A stretch of DNA of 64,000 nt from Arthonia radiata (lineage: Eukaryota; Ascomycota; Arthoniomycetes; Arthoniales; Arthoniaceae). Positions 10,651 through 22,100 of this stretch are shown piece after piece; within the stretch, counting starts at the first letter, position 1, and every line of letters starts with the position of its first letter. The translations under genes were made by a program, and so were the position numbers. Under the pieces are notes generated by a model. The model saw only the letters and a program-made list of their open reading frames with translations. It had not been told where the DNA came from and searched no databases. The DNA is taken from the NCBI GenBank assembly GCA_002989075.1, contig PSQN01000015.1:1178001-1242000 (forward strand). The letters run 5' to 3'.

Positions 10651-12727
10651 CTACAGCATATTAACCCACCTCTCCCCCTCCAATTCCCTTCCTCCCCCCT
10701 CACCCACCAACCTTTCCCCTTCTTCCCCTTGCTGACCCGCCCTCTCCCTCTCCCCCTCCCTCTCCCTCTCCTCCTCCCTCTCCCTCTCCCCCTCCCTCTC
10801 CCTCTCCACACACGCCATCCAAGCATTCTCCCTCACAAGCACCCACCTCAACACCACCGCCAACACCGCCACGCACCCCATCGCGCCCGCACAAACCCCC
10901 ATTCCCCGTCCATAGTACGGGCCATCGCCATCCGGAAACGCACGCGTCCCAATTAGCGGGCCGCACTGACCCACGAGATTGAGGATCGTCATGCCGACCC
11001 CCTTGCCCTCCGCGGATTGCTGGTTGTTCATCGTCCAGGTGATGATGATGGTGATGGCGGAGAAGAAGCCGGCGCAGGCGGGGTAGACGAGGATGTAGCG
11101 GATCCTGTTGGGGAGGTTGAGGGGGGAGGAGAGGGACAGGAGGGTGTAGGAGGCTGGGAGTGTTAGTGGGGTGCGGATGATAGGGTGTCGGGATGGGAAT
11201 GAGGGTGAGGAGAGGTGAATGAGGAAGAGGGGTGAGCGGGGAAGGTGGTGAATGGGGAACGGTATGTGATTAGAATGCAACGTACCTGACGCGAGGAGAG
11301 CGTGAAAGATGACGTAGGGGCCGCGGGTGCGCGTGCGGTCGGAGAGGTGGGCTGTCAAGAGGACGATGAGGAAGGAGAAGAAGTAGGGTGGGGCGGAGAG
11401 GGCTTGGGAGGTGAGGGATGTGTAGCCCATCCTGCGAGTGGGTCAGTGAATGCTTTCAATGGTTTGTCGAGCAACAACAGATCGTGAAATAGGAAAAGGG
11501 TAGGTGAGAAGACTCACTCGCGAACGATAGTGGGAAGGAAGACGGGCATGCTGGCGAAAGAGATGTTGCAATTGAGGAACATGAGCTGCGTGCGTTAGCG
11601 CAGGTCCATTCAACATGTAATAATGAATTGAGAGGCATACAGCAGTCAGATAACACTTCGGATCCATAGCCGTCGCGCGGATCTGCTTCCAATCGACCCT
11701 CTTCTTCAACTTCAGCACTTCCTCACCACCCTTCGCATCTCTCCGCTCCTTCTGCCCTTGCAATCTCACCTTCGCGATCCTCCGCTCCCTCGCCGTCAAG
11801 AAGCCGGCCTTCTCAGGACTGTCAGCGATGACGTTCCACGCCACTACCGCCACGATCACGCTTGGGAATCCCTCCACTAGGAACAGCAAGCGCCACGGCG
11901 CCAGCGGGCCGCCTTTACCCAGCCGCGTGATGAGCCATGCAAGACTACCGGCAAAGCTCGCAGCGAGCGGCGCGGCGGAGACTTGCATGCCTGCGCGGAA
12001 CGCTAGCTCTTCGCGGCGGTAGAAGAAGGAGAGATAGAAAGGAACGCCGGGGCTGAAGGCCGCTTCGCTGACACCGAGGAGTAGTCGGAGGATGAGCATG
12101 TGGCTGAAGTTCGTGGAGAGGGCTTGGAGCGAGGCGAGGAGGCCCCAAGCGAAGACGCAGAGGGAGATGTAAACGTGCGGAGTTAGGTAGTTGTAGCTGA
12201 GCTTGTTAGCGAACGGAAGGGCAACGGAGGGGAGGAAGGGAAGCGAACCCACAGCAAGATCATCCACTCAAAGGCAATGTAGGTGATGTAGAAGCCTGTG
12301 AGGAGCCATTCGAACTTGTTGTCGTCAAGGCGGAGGTCCGTCATCATGCCGGCGATTTTGGCATTGCCAATGTCTGAGGAGCTCGTCAGCATATGCCTTG
12401 TCTTCTCCACACTTACTTAAGAATAGGCATACTCGACCGATCTAAGAATGAAAGCAGATACAGGAACGACATGAAGATCACAACATGTCTGTCCAGCTTC
12501 TTGACAACCCTGCGCTCCTCGTCCGGCGTATACAACTCGAAGCTCTCCATGGATAAGTCACTGCTCGAACGTCTCCGCCCGTCGTCAAAGTTGAGACGAG
12601 CATCTTGTGTGCTATCGCCGAGAAACTCAGCTTTATCATCGACTTTGCTGATTTCGTGCAATTCATAGGAATGGTGAGACTCGTGATCGTCGTCAGGTTC
12701 GTGGGACACATGATGTCGTCTGGTCAT
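10651..12727 (-). CDS. MFS transporter, Dal5-like anion:cation symporter
   Basis: Six exons on the minus strand (12727-12433, 12373-12253, 12196-11641, 11585-11518, 11431-11286, 11153-10651) join in frame to 562 residues. An acidic, histidine-rich cytosolic N-terminus precedes about twelve hydrophobic segments. FLYLLSFLDRSNIGNAKIAG in the first segment is the hallmark of the ACS/allantoate-permease family (TC 2.A.1.14), and LRLLLGVSEAAFSPGVPFYL is the MFS A-like loop region. Such proteins import organic anions such as allantoate, nicotinate, pantothenate or vitamin-like acids with a cation; the substrate here is not predictable. The intron 11154-11285 is 132 nt, a multiple of three and free of stops, so retention would insert 44 residues. 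The C-terminal tail is an arginine/glutamate repeat encoded by a CCCTCT-like hexanucleotide tract, unlike normal family members. Confidence 0.9.
10741..10807. repeat. Pyrimidine-rich hexanucleotide tract inside MFS coding sequence
   Basis: About eleven imperfect units of CCCTCT/CCCCCT on the plus strand lie in the last exon of the MFS gene, where they encode a Glu-Arg-Gly rich cytosolic tail. The frame stays open throughout, as expected for a six-base unit. Confidence 0.9.
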
Positions 12728-14524
12728 CGTAGCGAGCGGAAGTAGCCTAGGTTTTGCGGGTAGGTCATTGCTTTGACATTAGCTTTGGATATATTAGGTC
12801 TCGAATAGATGCTTTCGTATCATTGTAGCGATTACATGGTGATGGTCCAAAGGCCATCGAGGTTTCAAGGTCGCTCCTTCCCGTAGAGCATGATTCCCGG
12901 ACTAACTTATTTCCGGCGCAGCCGATGCGTGACTTCGGGACAAGCATGGAGCAACAGGAGTCAAGAGAAGCATCTCGAGAGGAAGACTAGGATATTTCAC
13001 TAGCAAGGTTGCGAACAGAAGTCCTGTTGGTATCATCGTTCAGTAGCTATGAACTGCGTAAAATTACATGTGTCCTGACCGAGCAGCCGCAGGTTCAGAC
13101 ATTCCATAGTGTAAGTCCAATGGACCACACACGCACGCCGGTAGCTGAGGCGCCCGAGTTGTCGTAACGTACCTTCGTGAAGCACGAACTCGCTTATTTA
13201 GTCTGCTCTTAGTAGGCCAGAGACTGTCAGTCTAGTGTTCACCTTCAATATTGAGAGCTGTCCCAGGCTGGCTGGATGAAGGTGAACTTGAGACTTGAAA
13301 CGCGCGAAAGCCTCTTTCCGATATATCAGTAAGACATTGCTGGGTAAATATCGAATAGATATGCAGATGGCTCGTGTTGAGGATTTGGTAGTTCCTTCGA
13401 ATTGGTTGAGGTAGACTTCGGGGCAACAGCATTAGCAGAATTAAGACGCTTGATGAACATCTGGCGGCTGACAGCAAGGCAAGCGTTGTCAAACTGAGGT
13501 CCAGTCACCACGGAGCTTGAAGACTGACTGCTGAAGTAGAGGTGACCCTTAGTGAGCTTTGCCCAAGAGCACAGACCCCTCCCACTTAATAAGTTATATA
13601 TCATTTGTGCATTTACCTACCCCGCAACACTCCCAGCTTGGTCGAGTGGTTAGCAAAAGTAATACGAAGCTACCTCCAAGGTGGCCGAGTACGGGGTGGT
13701 CTCTCCGGTCCTCCGAACTTGTGTTCCTCAAACATCCTTACCAATTAACCTCACATAGGGCGCGGAACGGATTGGTTTGTGGGTTTTCTTTTTTGGATTT
13801 TTCTGTTGATATCACCTCTTTTGGCAAGCATTGCCGAGCAAGGAGACAGGTGAGATTCGAACTGCTGGTGAACAGGAGAGGATATTGGAGAGTAAGACGA
13901 TGACGACAGTAGTTCTTTCTCATTCATGAGACAAATCCCCGTGCCTGCTTTTTAGGAAGTCATCTTCTTCAGTCTTCCTTTTTTCCGCTTTGTGAGCGGC
14001 TGATACAGACACGATCGGTCTGGGAGTCGACCAAACCCTTCCATCTCACGGAAAGTACCACTCTTGCATGCAGTTTGCGGCGCTCCGTCTCAACGCTACC
14101 CTACTCGGGAGACAGACGAGCTCACTCTGTCTTCTCTACCTCGTATTACCTAGCACTTGACAGCCTCTTTCTTTACCAGGAGAGCAAAGTGGGTCCGTGT
14201 TGTCAACCTTTGTAAAAGTCGGACAAAGCATACGCCGGAACTCTTAGCGTGTCTCGTAGGTCATTGTGGTAATAATTCGGTAGTGCTGGGCTAGGATTAA
14301 GCTTCTTAAATAGGGAGATGGTCTCGACGCATAGATACTTAGTCGCAAGCAGCTGCGCCGTATTAAATGGAGTCGAGATTGAAATCGAAGTTCTCCTTGC
14401 AACCATCGAGAGCAGTAGTGCAGGATTGCAAGTTTTGGAAACGTGCGAATTATCTTTTACGTCGGAATCGGTGCAATTGGAATGCCTGGCGTGGCTGGTA
14501 ATACTGCATCAAGGCGACTCTGCA
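12728..14524. other. 1.8-kb gene-poor stretch
   Basis: No supported gene. Around 13634-13700 two D-arm-like stretches (TGGTCGAGTGGTTAGC and GGTGGCCGAGTACGG) occur, and a GTTCGAATCTC-like string lies on the other strand at about 13852-13862, but no cloverleaf can be drawn. The MFS promoter lies at its left end. MTR3 ends at its right edge, or inside it if the alternative 3' intron is used. Confidence 0.4.
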
Positions 14525-15532
14525 CTAAGCAACAGCTTGCAGACCATTGTTAGGCAATGTCAACGCACCTTGCTGCAGTTGCTTCTCGTGTGCCGCTTTA
14601 GTGACCATGTTCTCGCGTAAAACCTCTGCCAGTACATTGCGTGAACTCTGGGCAGCAAGAACAGCTTTCTCGACAAGCTCAGCTTCCAGACCTTGAGAGA
14701 CCTCACCTTTCATCCACAGCTCAACGAGCTCGTCACGAGACGTGAGATAACCCACACAGCAGACAGCATCGATTCTTTCATGCTCGGCGAAGTTGGGATC
14801 GACCACGATTTGGGGTGCGTTTCGCTTAGAGCTCGATACAGTGGCTGCCGTGCCGCCAGAGACTAAATCAAGACAGTCGACTCCAGCTTCAACAAGCGCA
14901 GCGCTCGCAGTTGTGATGCAGCCAGCGAGGACGTTCATGCACCCCCAGGTTGCATCTGCCCCCAACCCAGTGTCCCTGCTCGAAGCAGCCTCCCCTTCGA
15001 TTATGGTTATGATGATCTCGACGCTGCTCTTTGGCCATCTGTCACCCAGCACGACACCCTTCAGGGCTGTCTCCAGGTGTGCGCCGAGATCACGCTCGCC
15101 GCCATCGCGAATGAAGCCCCCGCGCTGTGCTGAAGCGAAGGGTGCATATTTGACGTGTGTGTTCAGCAATAGTTGTGGTGAGAATGCTGCGTTTCGAGGT
15201 AGAGGTTTTGGTCCATGGACTGTGCACGATATTTTCAAAGAGGAAGCACTGCCAGAGAATGAGTGGACTTCATCTAAGGCGCTACGTTCGAGCTCAAAAT
15301 AGGCTGATCCGGAAATTGATGGCGTCAAGCCAGTCTGCAGAACTTCGCAGTCCTACAGTCAGTCCGTGCCATTCCGCAGTGTGTCCATCTTTTGCTCACA
15401 AATCTTGCGTGGCTGGTCTGGTTTGCGCTGGCGAAAAAGGCCTTCCTCTTTCGGCGGCTGTTTTACCAAGGAGGCATAGACAGGCTGCGAAGTTGCCACA
15501 GAGGGACCGTTGATGCGCCTCCGATCTGACAT
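14525..15532 (-). CDS. MTR3: Exosome complex subunit MTR3 (RNase PH-like)
   Basis: Exons 15532-15400 and 15342-14525 on the minus strand join across a 57-nt intron (GTGAGC donor, AAG acceptor) to 316 residues. The N-terminus MSDRRRINGP and the junction FLQTGLTPSISGSAYFE are characteristic of MTR3. The rest is an RNase PH fold with VEIIITIIEGE and GCMNVLAGCITTASAALVEA. MTR3 is one of six non-catalytic RNase PH-like ring subunits of the nuclear and cytoplasmic exosome, which degrades or trims RNA 3'-to-5'. The 3' end is uncertain. A GTGCGT at 14568, a CCTAAC branch and the TTAG that includes the annotated stop could form a 44-nt intron, moving the stop to 14457 and giving 324 residues. Other introns of 41-48 nt in the window make that plausible. 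Confidence 0.87.
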
Positions 15533-16891
15533 CGCAAGTAGGCGGTGAATGCAGTGCAGAGGCAGAGCGCGAAGAACGTGGTGAAGGTCAATGGTAGCCG
15601 TTACTTCATTCGGTAGTTTTGGCCATACGCGCACTAAGGCAGGGTTTTGATAAAGTCCGTTTTCTCTTCAAACTCGACAGATGTGCCACCAACGCGCATC
15701 ACAGCTATAGAAGCTGATCATGTGCAACAGAAGAGCGTGACGAGGTTTGTTCACATCATCTCTCGCCCAACAACACTTATGAAGAAAACCATCACACACA
15801 CGTTCACCGGCGATTCTTACATGAGCCATTGAACAACATGCATCACCATCTGAATAACCCTCTAAATTCCAGGACATGACAAACGCAGGCGAAAGCCCTT
15901 GCTGACTGTGCATCAAAAGCTTAACGACTGTGTCCCGGTCTTCGCAACGTCTCTCAAGAAGTAAGTCCCAAATCCCCGGATGTTATCCCACCAGCCTTCT
16001 ATGATGATTGTATTATAACCAGTTCTGCTACTGAGCAAGATTGAGGAAACTAAATACCACTTACCAAACATTGTCTGAAATCTACTCCATTCATTCCAAC
16101 CTTCCCGACCGCTGCAAGGGGGGCCTTTCCGCTAACAGCATCCACAACAGACCCAGATCCCGGTACGCAACAGCGCCCCTTGCTTTCCTACCCCCTCGAA
16201 TGATGCAAACCAAGTCTATCCATTCTATGATCTGTGGTTGCCGGGTTGTCCTCCCGCACCGGACTGTCCAGGCAGGAGGATGGTTGTGGAGTTGTGGCTC
16301 TGCTGCGTAATGTCGACTCGAGCGCCTCCACAGAGACGACTGCCATCTTGACCGTCGCTCTGTGGGGCCGCAACGCAGGCTGACTACACCGGCTTTTCTG
16401 AACCTTCGTGCACACATGGAGCCATTTCACAGTCGCTGGTTGGGGCACATACACTGACACATGCATAGTAACTTGTTTTATACACGAATCAAATGAACGC
16501 ACATAGATCATGAACTGCCAAGCTCTTAAATGCATCGTCATTTTCTATCTTTGATAGTCGCATTCGTCTGCTACTGCGGCCGGACTTTGCTATTCAAGCT
16601 TCGATATCAAAAGCATGACTCGTGGGTCAAACCCTGTACCTGAGTCCAAAGCTTGGCACGCAGCTCTGACTTCCTATCCTCACCCGCGACTATTTGCTGT
16701 AAATACGTTCCTGCCAGAAATAGCGCGCGGTCTCATATATCACTAAAGGCCTACTGCGAACACTGCTCGGAGCAGGACCTGCGCATGTCGTCCGTATTGC
16801 CAACGCCCTCGCCGGGATTGCGCTACCCTTTCCTCGAGGTTGAAGCCGCAAGGGCATAAGCAGCATTGCGAGCCCGTGTACCGAAACTCCC
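15533..16891. other. Divergent intergenic region, MTR3 / ANP1
   Basis: 1.36 kb between divergent starts. No frame with coding character or homology that I recognise; it should hold both promoters. Confidence 0.5.
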
Positions 16892-18546
16892 ATGCTTCCC
16901 ACAAATGAATTCCAGTCGCGCAACAAGATGAATAGGCGTGGCGCCGGCCTGCTCAATGGATATCCACAGTCACCCATCGGCCCGGCAAGCGACAACTACG
17001 ATCACAGGTGTGACCCCCACTGCGCCGGCGTTCTATGTGAAGATCACCTCGTTCTCTTATCCGAAGTGATGTAGATACGTTTGCTAACCGTACGCTCCCT
17101 CAGCTTCCGACCTCGTCCGCAGTCTCATCGAAGGCGGAAGCAATTGACCCGCATCGGACTCGCAGTGACCGGCCTTCTCTCCCTTCTATTCTTCCTCTTC
17201 CCCTCTCTTCGACCCTCACCGCTCACGGGCATTATCACAGCCCTATTTCCGGACCACGACGACTATCAAATCGAGACACTCCGTTACTACGACCTTACCA
17301 ATGTCCAGGGGACGAGCAGAGGATGGGAGCGCGGGGAGCGGGTCTTGCTCTGCGCTCCCTTGCGAGATGCGGCTTCCCATCTGCCAATGTTCTTTTCACA
17401 CCTACAAAATCTGACATACCCACACAACCTTGTTGACCTTGCATTCCTGGTCGGCGACTCAAAGGATAACACACTAGAACTTTTGTCCGATCTTCTGGCG
17501 GAACTTCAAGAGCATGAGGACCCCAAGAAACAATTTGGCGAGATATCTGTCATTGAGAAAGATTTCGGACAGAAGGTCAATCAAGATGTGGAGAGTAGGC
17601 ATGGCTTCGCAGCACAGGCTAGCAGGAGGAAGTCAATGGCGCAGGCACGTAATTGGCTGCTGAGCGCAGCGTTGCGGCCGGTGCACAGCTGGGTGTACTG
17701 GAGGGATGTAGACGTTGAGACAGCACCTTTTACGATTTTGGAAGATCTCATGAGACATGACAAAGATATAATAGTACCGAGTGAGCTTCTTTTCCAGCCT
17801 GGTTGGTTAAGAACTTGCTGACCATATCCCCAGATGTATGGCGTCCCTTACCAGATTGGCTTGGCGGCGAGCAGCCATACGACCTGAACTCATGGCAAGA
17901 GTCTGAAACAGCCTTGGCTCTTGCTGACACTCTTGATGAAGACGCGGTCATCGTCGAGGGTTACGCAGAGTATGCGACATGGCGACCACATCTCGCTTAC
18001 TTGCGCGATCCGTTTGGAGACCCAGATATGGAAATGGAGATCGACGGCGTGGGAGGTGTGAGTATTCTGGCGAAGGCCAAGGTCTTCCGATCGGGTGTAC
18101 ACTTTCCGGCCTTCAGCTTCGAGAAGCACGCCGAGACCGAAGGCTTCGGTAAGATGGCCAAGCGGCTTTCGTTCTCAGTCGTCGGCCTTCCACACTATAC
18201 TATATGGCATCTTTACGAACCGAGCGTGGACGACATACGGCATATGGAGGAGATGGAGGCGGAACGGCTGCAGCGAGAAACGGCCGAGAAAGAGGTCAAG
18301 GCCCGTGAGGATCGGCTGAAAGACACGTTGGCAACCGAAGGCGAGGAGTGGAAGAAAGACAAGGAAGAGATGGAGAAATATAAAGAATCAGCTGAGCAAA
18401 AGGAGAAGGAAGTCGAAGCGAGTGAGCAGAAGGGTAGGAAAGCTGAGTTTATGTACGGCGAGGATGGTGTGGCGCGGAAGGAGAACCCTCTGGTGATGGA
18501 GCCCGGCGAGCAGGGCGTACAAGGCGATCAATACGCAGGCGGATGA
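16892..18546 (+). CDS. ANP1: Mannan polymerase II complex subunit ANP1
   Basis: Three exons, 16892-17007, 17104-17780 and 17834-18546, join in frame to 501 residues. A short basic cytosolic N-terminus with RRRKQL is followed by a signal anchor at about 50-68 and the Golgi-lumenal Anp1-family domain. The diagnostic blocks are LCAPLRDAASHLPMFF, YPHNLVDLAFLVGDS, the YWRDVDVETAP aspartate motif, and, after the second intron, NVWRPLPDWLGGEQPYDLNS, which marks ANP1 against MNN9. The C-terminus has about 110 extra residues of charged heptad-like helix (MEEMEAERLQRETAEKEVKA and beyond), probably a coiled coil, as in other filamentous ANP1 proteins. ANP1 works with MNN9 and partners in M-Pol II, lengthening the N-glycan mannan backbone. 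An alternative start at 16928 lies in the same frame. Confidence 0.91.
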
Positions 18547-19125
18547 TCTATGTGCCCCATGTACTTCTATATGGTATTGTTTTGCATGGCAAGGCGCATG
18601 GAGGGTTCTTTGGAGGCACCAGCTTGAGATCCGGTAACAGCATACACGGGGAGTTGCCTTGACCCACTGGCCTGCATATAAGTCTGTGATCTCAGTGCAT
18701 TGGCTATGTTCTAATACCATGACAAGTAGGAGATTTCCCTTCGCAAGTGACTCGACCTCCTTTCTCTTCGGAATTTGCCGTCGAGCACCCAGCCCTCCTC
18801 ACATTTCGCGAAACCGCTGTACGGATGCTGCCGCAATGGCTCTGAGATAATTTAAATAAGCAATTGACACAGCCATTTTTAAGCGGTCGTGTGCTTTATC
18901 TATCCATTGGTCAATGGGTAAGACTCCACGAAAAAGCCTTTGAGCGTCCGAGACGACCTCTCGACTAGATCTCGTGTTGCAGAAGCCTGGACAAGCAAAG
19001 TCCGCTACCAAAGGCCACAAGGCTTGACAGCATCGATCACAGTCGCGTTGCAGCATATGATGGTGGCTACTCGCCTTCTCGCAAGGACAAGATAGCCCAG
19101 CGCGAAGGCTGCAGCAGAGGCAGCA
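18547..19125. promoter_or_regulatory. Upstream region of the GEA/GBF1-class gene
   Basis: 579 bp between ANP1 and the ARF-GEF gene, same orientation. Nothing beyond presumed 3' UTR and promoter was recognised. Confidence 0.45.
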
Positions 19126-22100
19126 ATGGCGTACAATGCTGCCAATGCGTCGGGCGCAGCGAGACCCGCAGCTATCAACGTCGCCGTTGACCCCGTCGCG
19201 CTGGTTGTTACAGAATGTATCACTGTAACCTCGGCCATGCGCAAGCATGCCCGATGGGCTCACTCTTCAGTGTCCGCGATCTTAGGAGGGGGGACGTCCA
19301 GCCGCCTGGAGGCACGAAGACAAGATGCGCAGAACGGCAACAAAGATTCAGCTACCTTGAGCGTGACAGATGATGTCAGCTTGGCCAGCCGATGGGGTCT
19401 GCGTGGGAAGAAGGGGCAAAGCATGCAGGACAACCCTCTGCTCTCTGCCTTTGCACGCTTGCGCAGCGACCTCAAACGGTGTCGAGGTACGTCCAATCAC
19501 ACGCTGAACAGAGCTTGCGACTGATTGTTCTTAGGTATATACAACGTAGACGCTCCATCGATCCTGCATCCCTTCCTACAAGTCATCCGCTCCTCCTCGA
19601 CCTCCGCACCGATCACCTCTCTCGCCCTGATTGCGATCACGAAGTTCTTCGCCTACAACATTATAAGCAAAGACTCTCCACAGCTACCACTAGCAATGCA
19701 AAGACTGTCCTCCGCAGTGACGCACTGTCGTTTCGAAGCTAGTGACTCCGCGACGGACGAGATCGTCTTGTTCCGAATACTGAAGCTGATGGAAGGCATG
19801 ATCAATGGCCCTGGCGGAGACGTAATCGGCGACGAGAGCATGTGCGAGATGATGGAAACTGGGATTAGCATGTGCTGTCAAGTCCGACTGTCCGAGTTGC
19901 TCAGAAGATCTGCGGAGGTTTCAATGGTCACCATGTGTCAGACAATATTCGAAAGGCTCAAAGGTCTGCCTCTGGAGATCGAAGAGGAAGAAGCCACGTT
20001 GGCACGGAAGCCATCAAGATCAGAGCCGGACAGCGCCGCTCTGAAGATGGACCCTTCGATCTCAGGTGACATGATTGCTGAGAACAAGGAGGCCACCGAT
20101 ACAACTCCAGGTGGACAGAGCTTAGAGCTACCGCGAGAAAACGGCGAGAATAGAGACTCCACAAACGAAAGAGCATCGAGCAAAGCTGATCTTATAGAGG
20201 CACAGGTTGATCACTCGACACAGATCAAACCCTATGGCCTCGCTTCGATACGGGAGCTCTTTAGGGTACTTGTCGATCTGCTTGACCCACATGAAAGGCA
20301 GCATAATGACACTATGCGCGTCATGGCTCTACGCATAGTGGATGTTGCGCTGGAAGTGGCTGGGCCTTCGATTGCGAATCATCCAAGCTTAGCAACGCTC
20401 GCGAAGGATACACTATGCCGACACTTATTCCAACTCGTTCGCTCCGAGAACATATCGATTTTGAATGAGTCTCTTCGTGTGGCTGGCACACTCTTGTCTA
20501 CCTGTCGCAGAGTACTCAAATTACAACAGGAGCTATTTCTCTCATATCTTGTGGCATGCTTACATCCTCGAGTAGCTATCCCACAAGAAGCAGGTATCGA
20601 CCCTGCGCTGTACGAAGGCGTTCCGCAAGCGCCACGGCTGGCAAAGCCCGCTCCTGGGCCATCCTCCAGCGGCAGATCGACTCCAGTACCCGTCAAAGAT
20701 CGAGCACGGCTAGGCCTAGAAGGCGGCACGCGGAAACCTGACGCGAGAGAAGCAATGGTTGAGAGCGTTGGGGCGCTCGTCAGAATACCATCCTTCATGG
20801 CCGAGCTTTTCGTCAACTATGACTGTGAGATCGACCGCAGTGATCTATGCATTGACATGGTTGGCCTGCTCGCAAGGAATGCCTTTCCAGATGCAGCGAC
20901 CTGGAGCACGACGAACGTGCCGCCTCTTTGCCTGGATGCGCTACTAGGTTACGTGCAGTCAGTTGCTGATAGATTGGACGATCCAGTTGATCGCGATCGC
21001 ATAGTTGATCTTGATCAATTACGACGTCAACGCGAGTTGAAAAAACTCATCATCAGGGGCGCAACACGTTTCAACGAGAACCCCAAGTCAGGCATCGTCT
21101 TCCTAGCTCAGCAGAAGTTGATAACAAGTCCGGATGATCTGCATTCGCTCACAGGGTTTTTGAAAGGCACCAGTCGAATAGATAAGAAGGTCTTGGGTGA
21201 TTTCATCTCGAAGGGCTCCAATGAAAAGCTACTGAGTGTATTCATGAGCCTTTTCGATTTCGCAGATCTGCGGGTTGATAGTGCCTTGAGGCTCCTCCTC
21301 AACTCGTTCAGACTACCAGGAGAGTCTCAGTTGATCGAGCGCATTGTCACGGAGTTTGCAGATAAGTATTTCGACGCCGCTAAACCCTCAGAAATCGCAG
21401 GCAAGGACGAAGTCTACGTGCTCACGTATGCTATTATCATGCTCAATACAGACCAACACAATCCCAATGTCAAGAATCAGAATCGAATGAAGTTTGAGGA
21501 TTTTGCAAAGAACCTACGTGGCGTCAACGCCGGCAAGGACTTCGAATCAGACTTCTTGAATGAAGTCTACGAGTCGATACGCACGGAAGAGATTATATTA
21601 CCTGAGGAGCATGACAACAGAAGTTCATTTGACCACGCATGGAAGGAGCTTCTGGTCAAAATCCAATCCACGAAGGACCTAACTATCTGCGACACCAACC
21701 TGTTCGATGCGGACATGTTTGCAGCGACTTGGAAGCCTGTGGTAGCAACACTGACTTACGTGTTTCTTTCAGCTACGGATGACACAGTGTTTTCGCGAGT
21801 GGTCGCCGGATTTGATCAGTGTGCACAAATCGCCTCCAAATATCAGCTTCACGACGCTTTGGATCACATAATCTTTTGCCTCAGCTCAATTACGACTCTT
21901 TCAAGCCCGACACTACCGAGCACTTCACTCAATACGGAAGTCTCAGCAGGCGAGAAAAGCGTCATGGTAAGTGAGACGGCAGTAAGATTTGGCCGTGACT
22001 TCAAGGCTCAGCTGGCTACTGTCGTGCTCTTTAGGCTAGTAGTGGGCAATGAGTCGGCTCTGCGAGAGGGCTGGAATCATGTAAGTAAAACTCGAGAATC

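Noticed and set aside
13634-13865. tRNA-like D-arm strings on the plus strand and a T-arm-like string on the minus strand
   Set aside because: The pieces lie on opposite strands and over 150 bases apart, and the T-stem does not pair; no cloverleaf can be folded.
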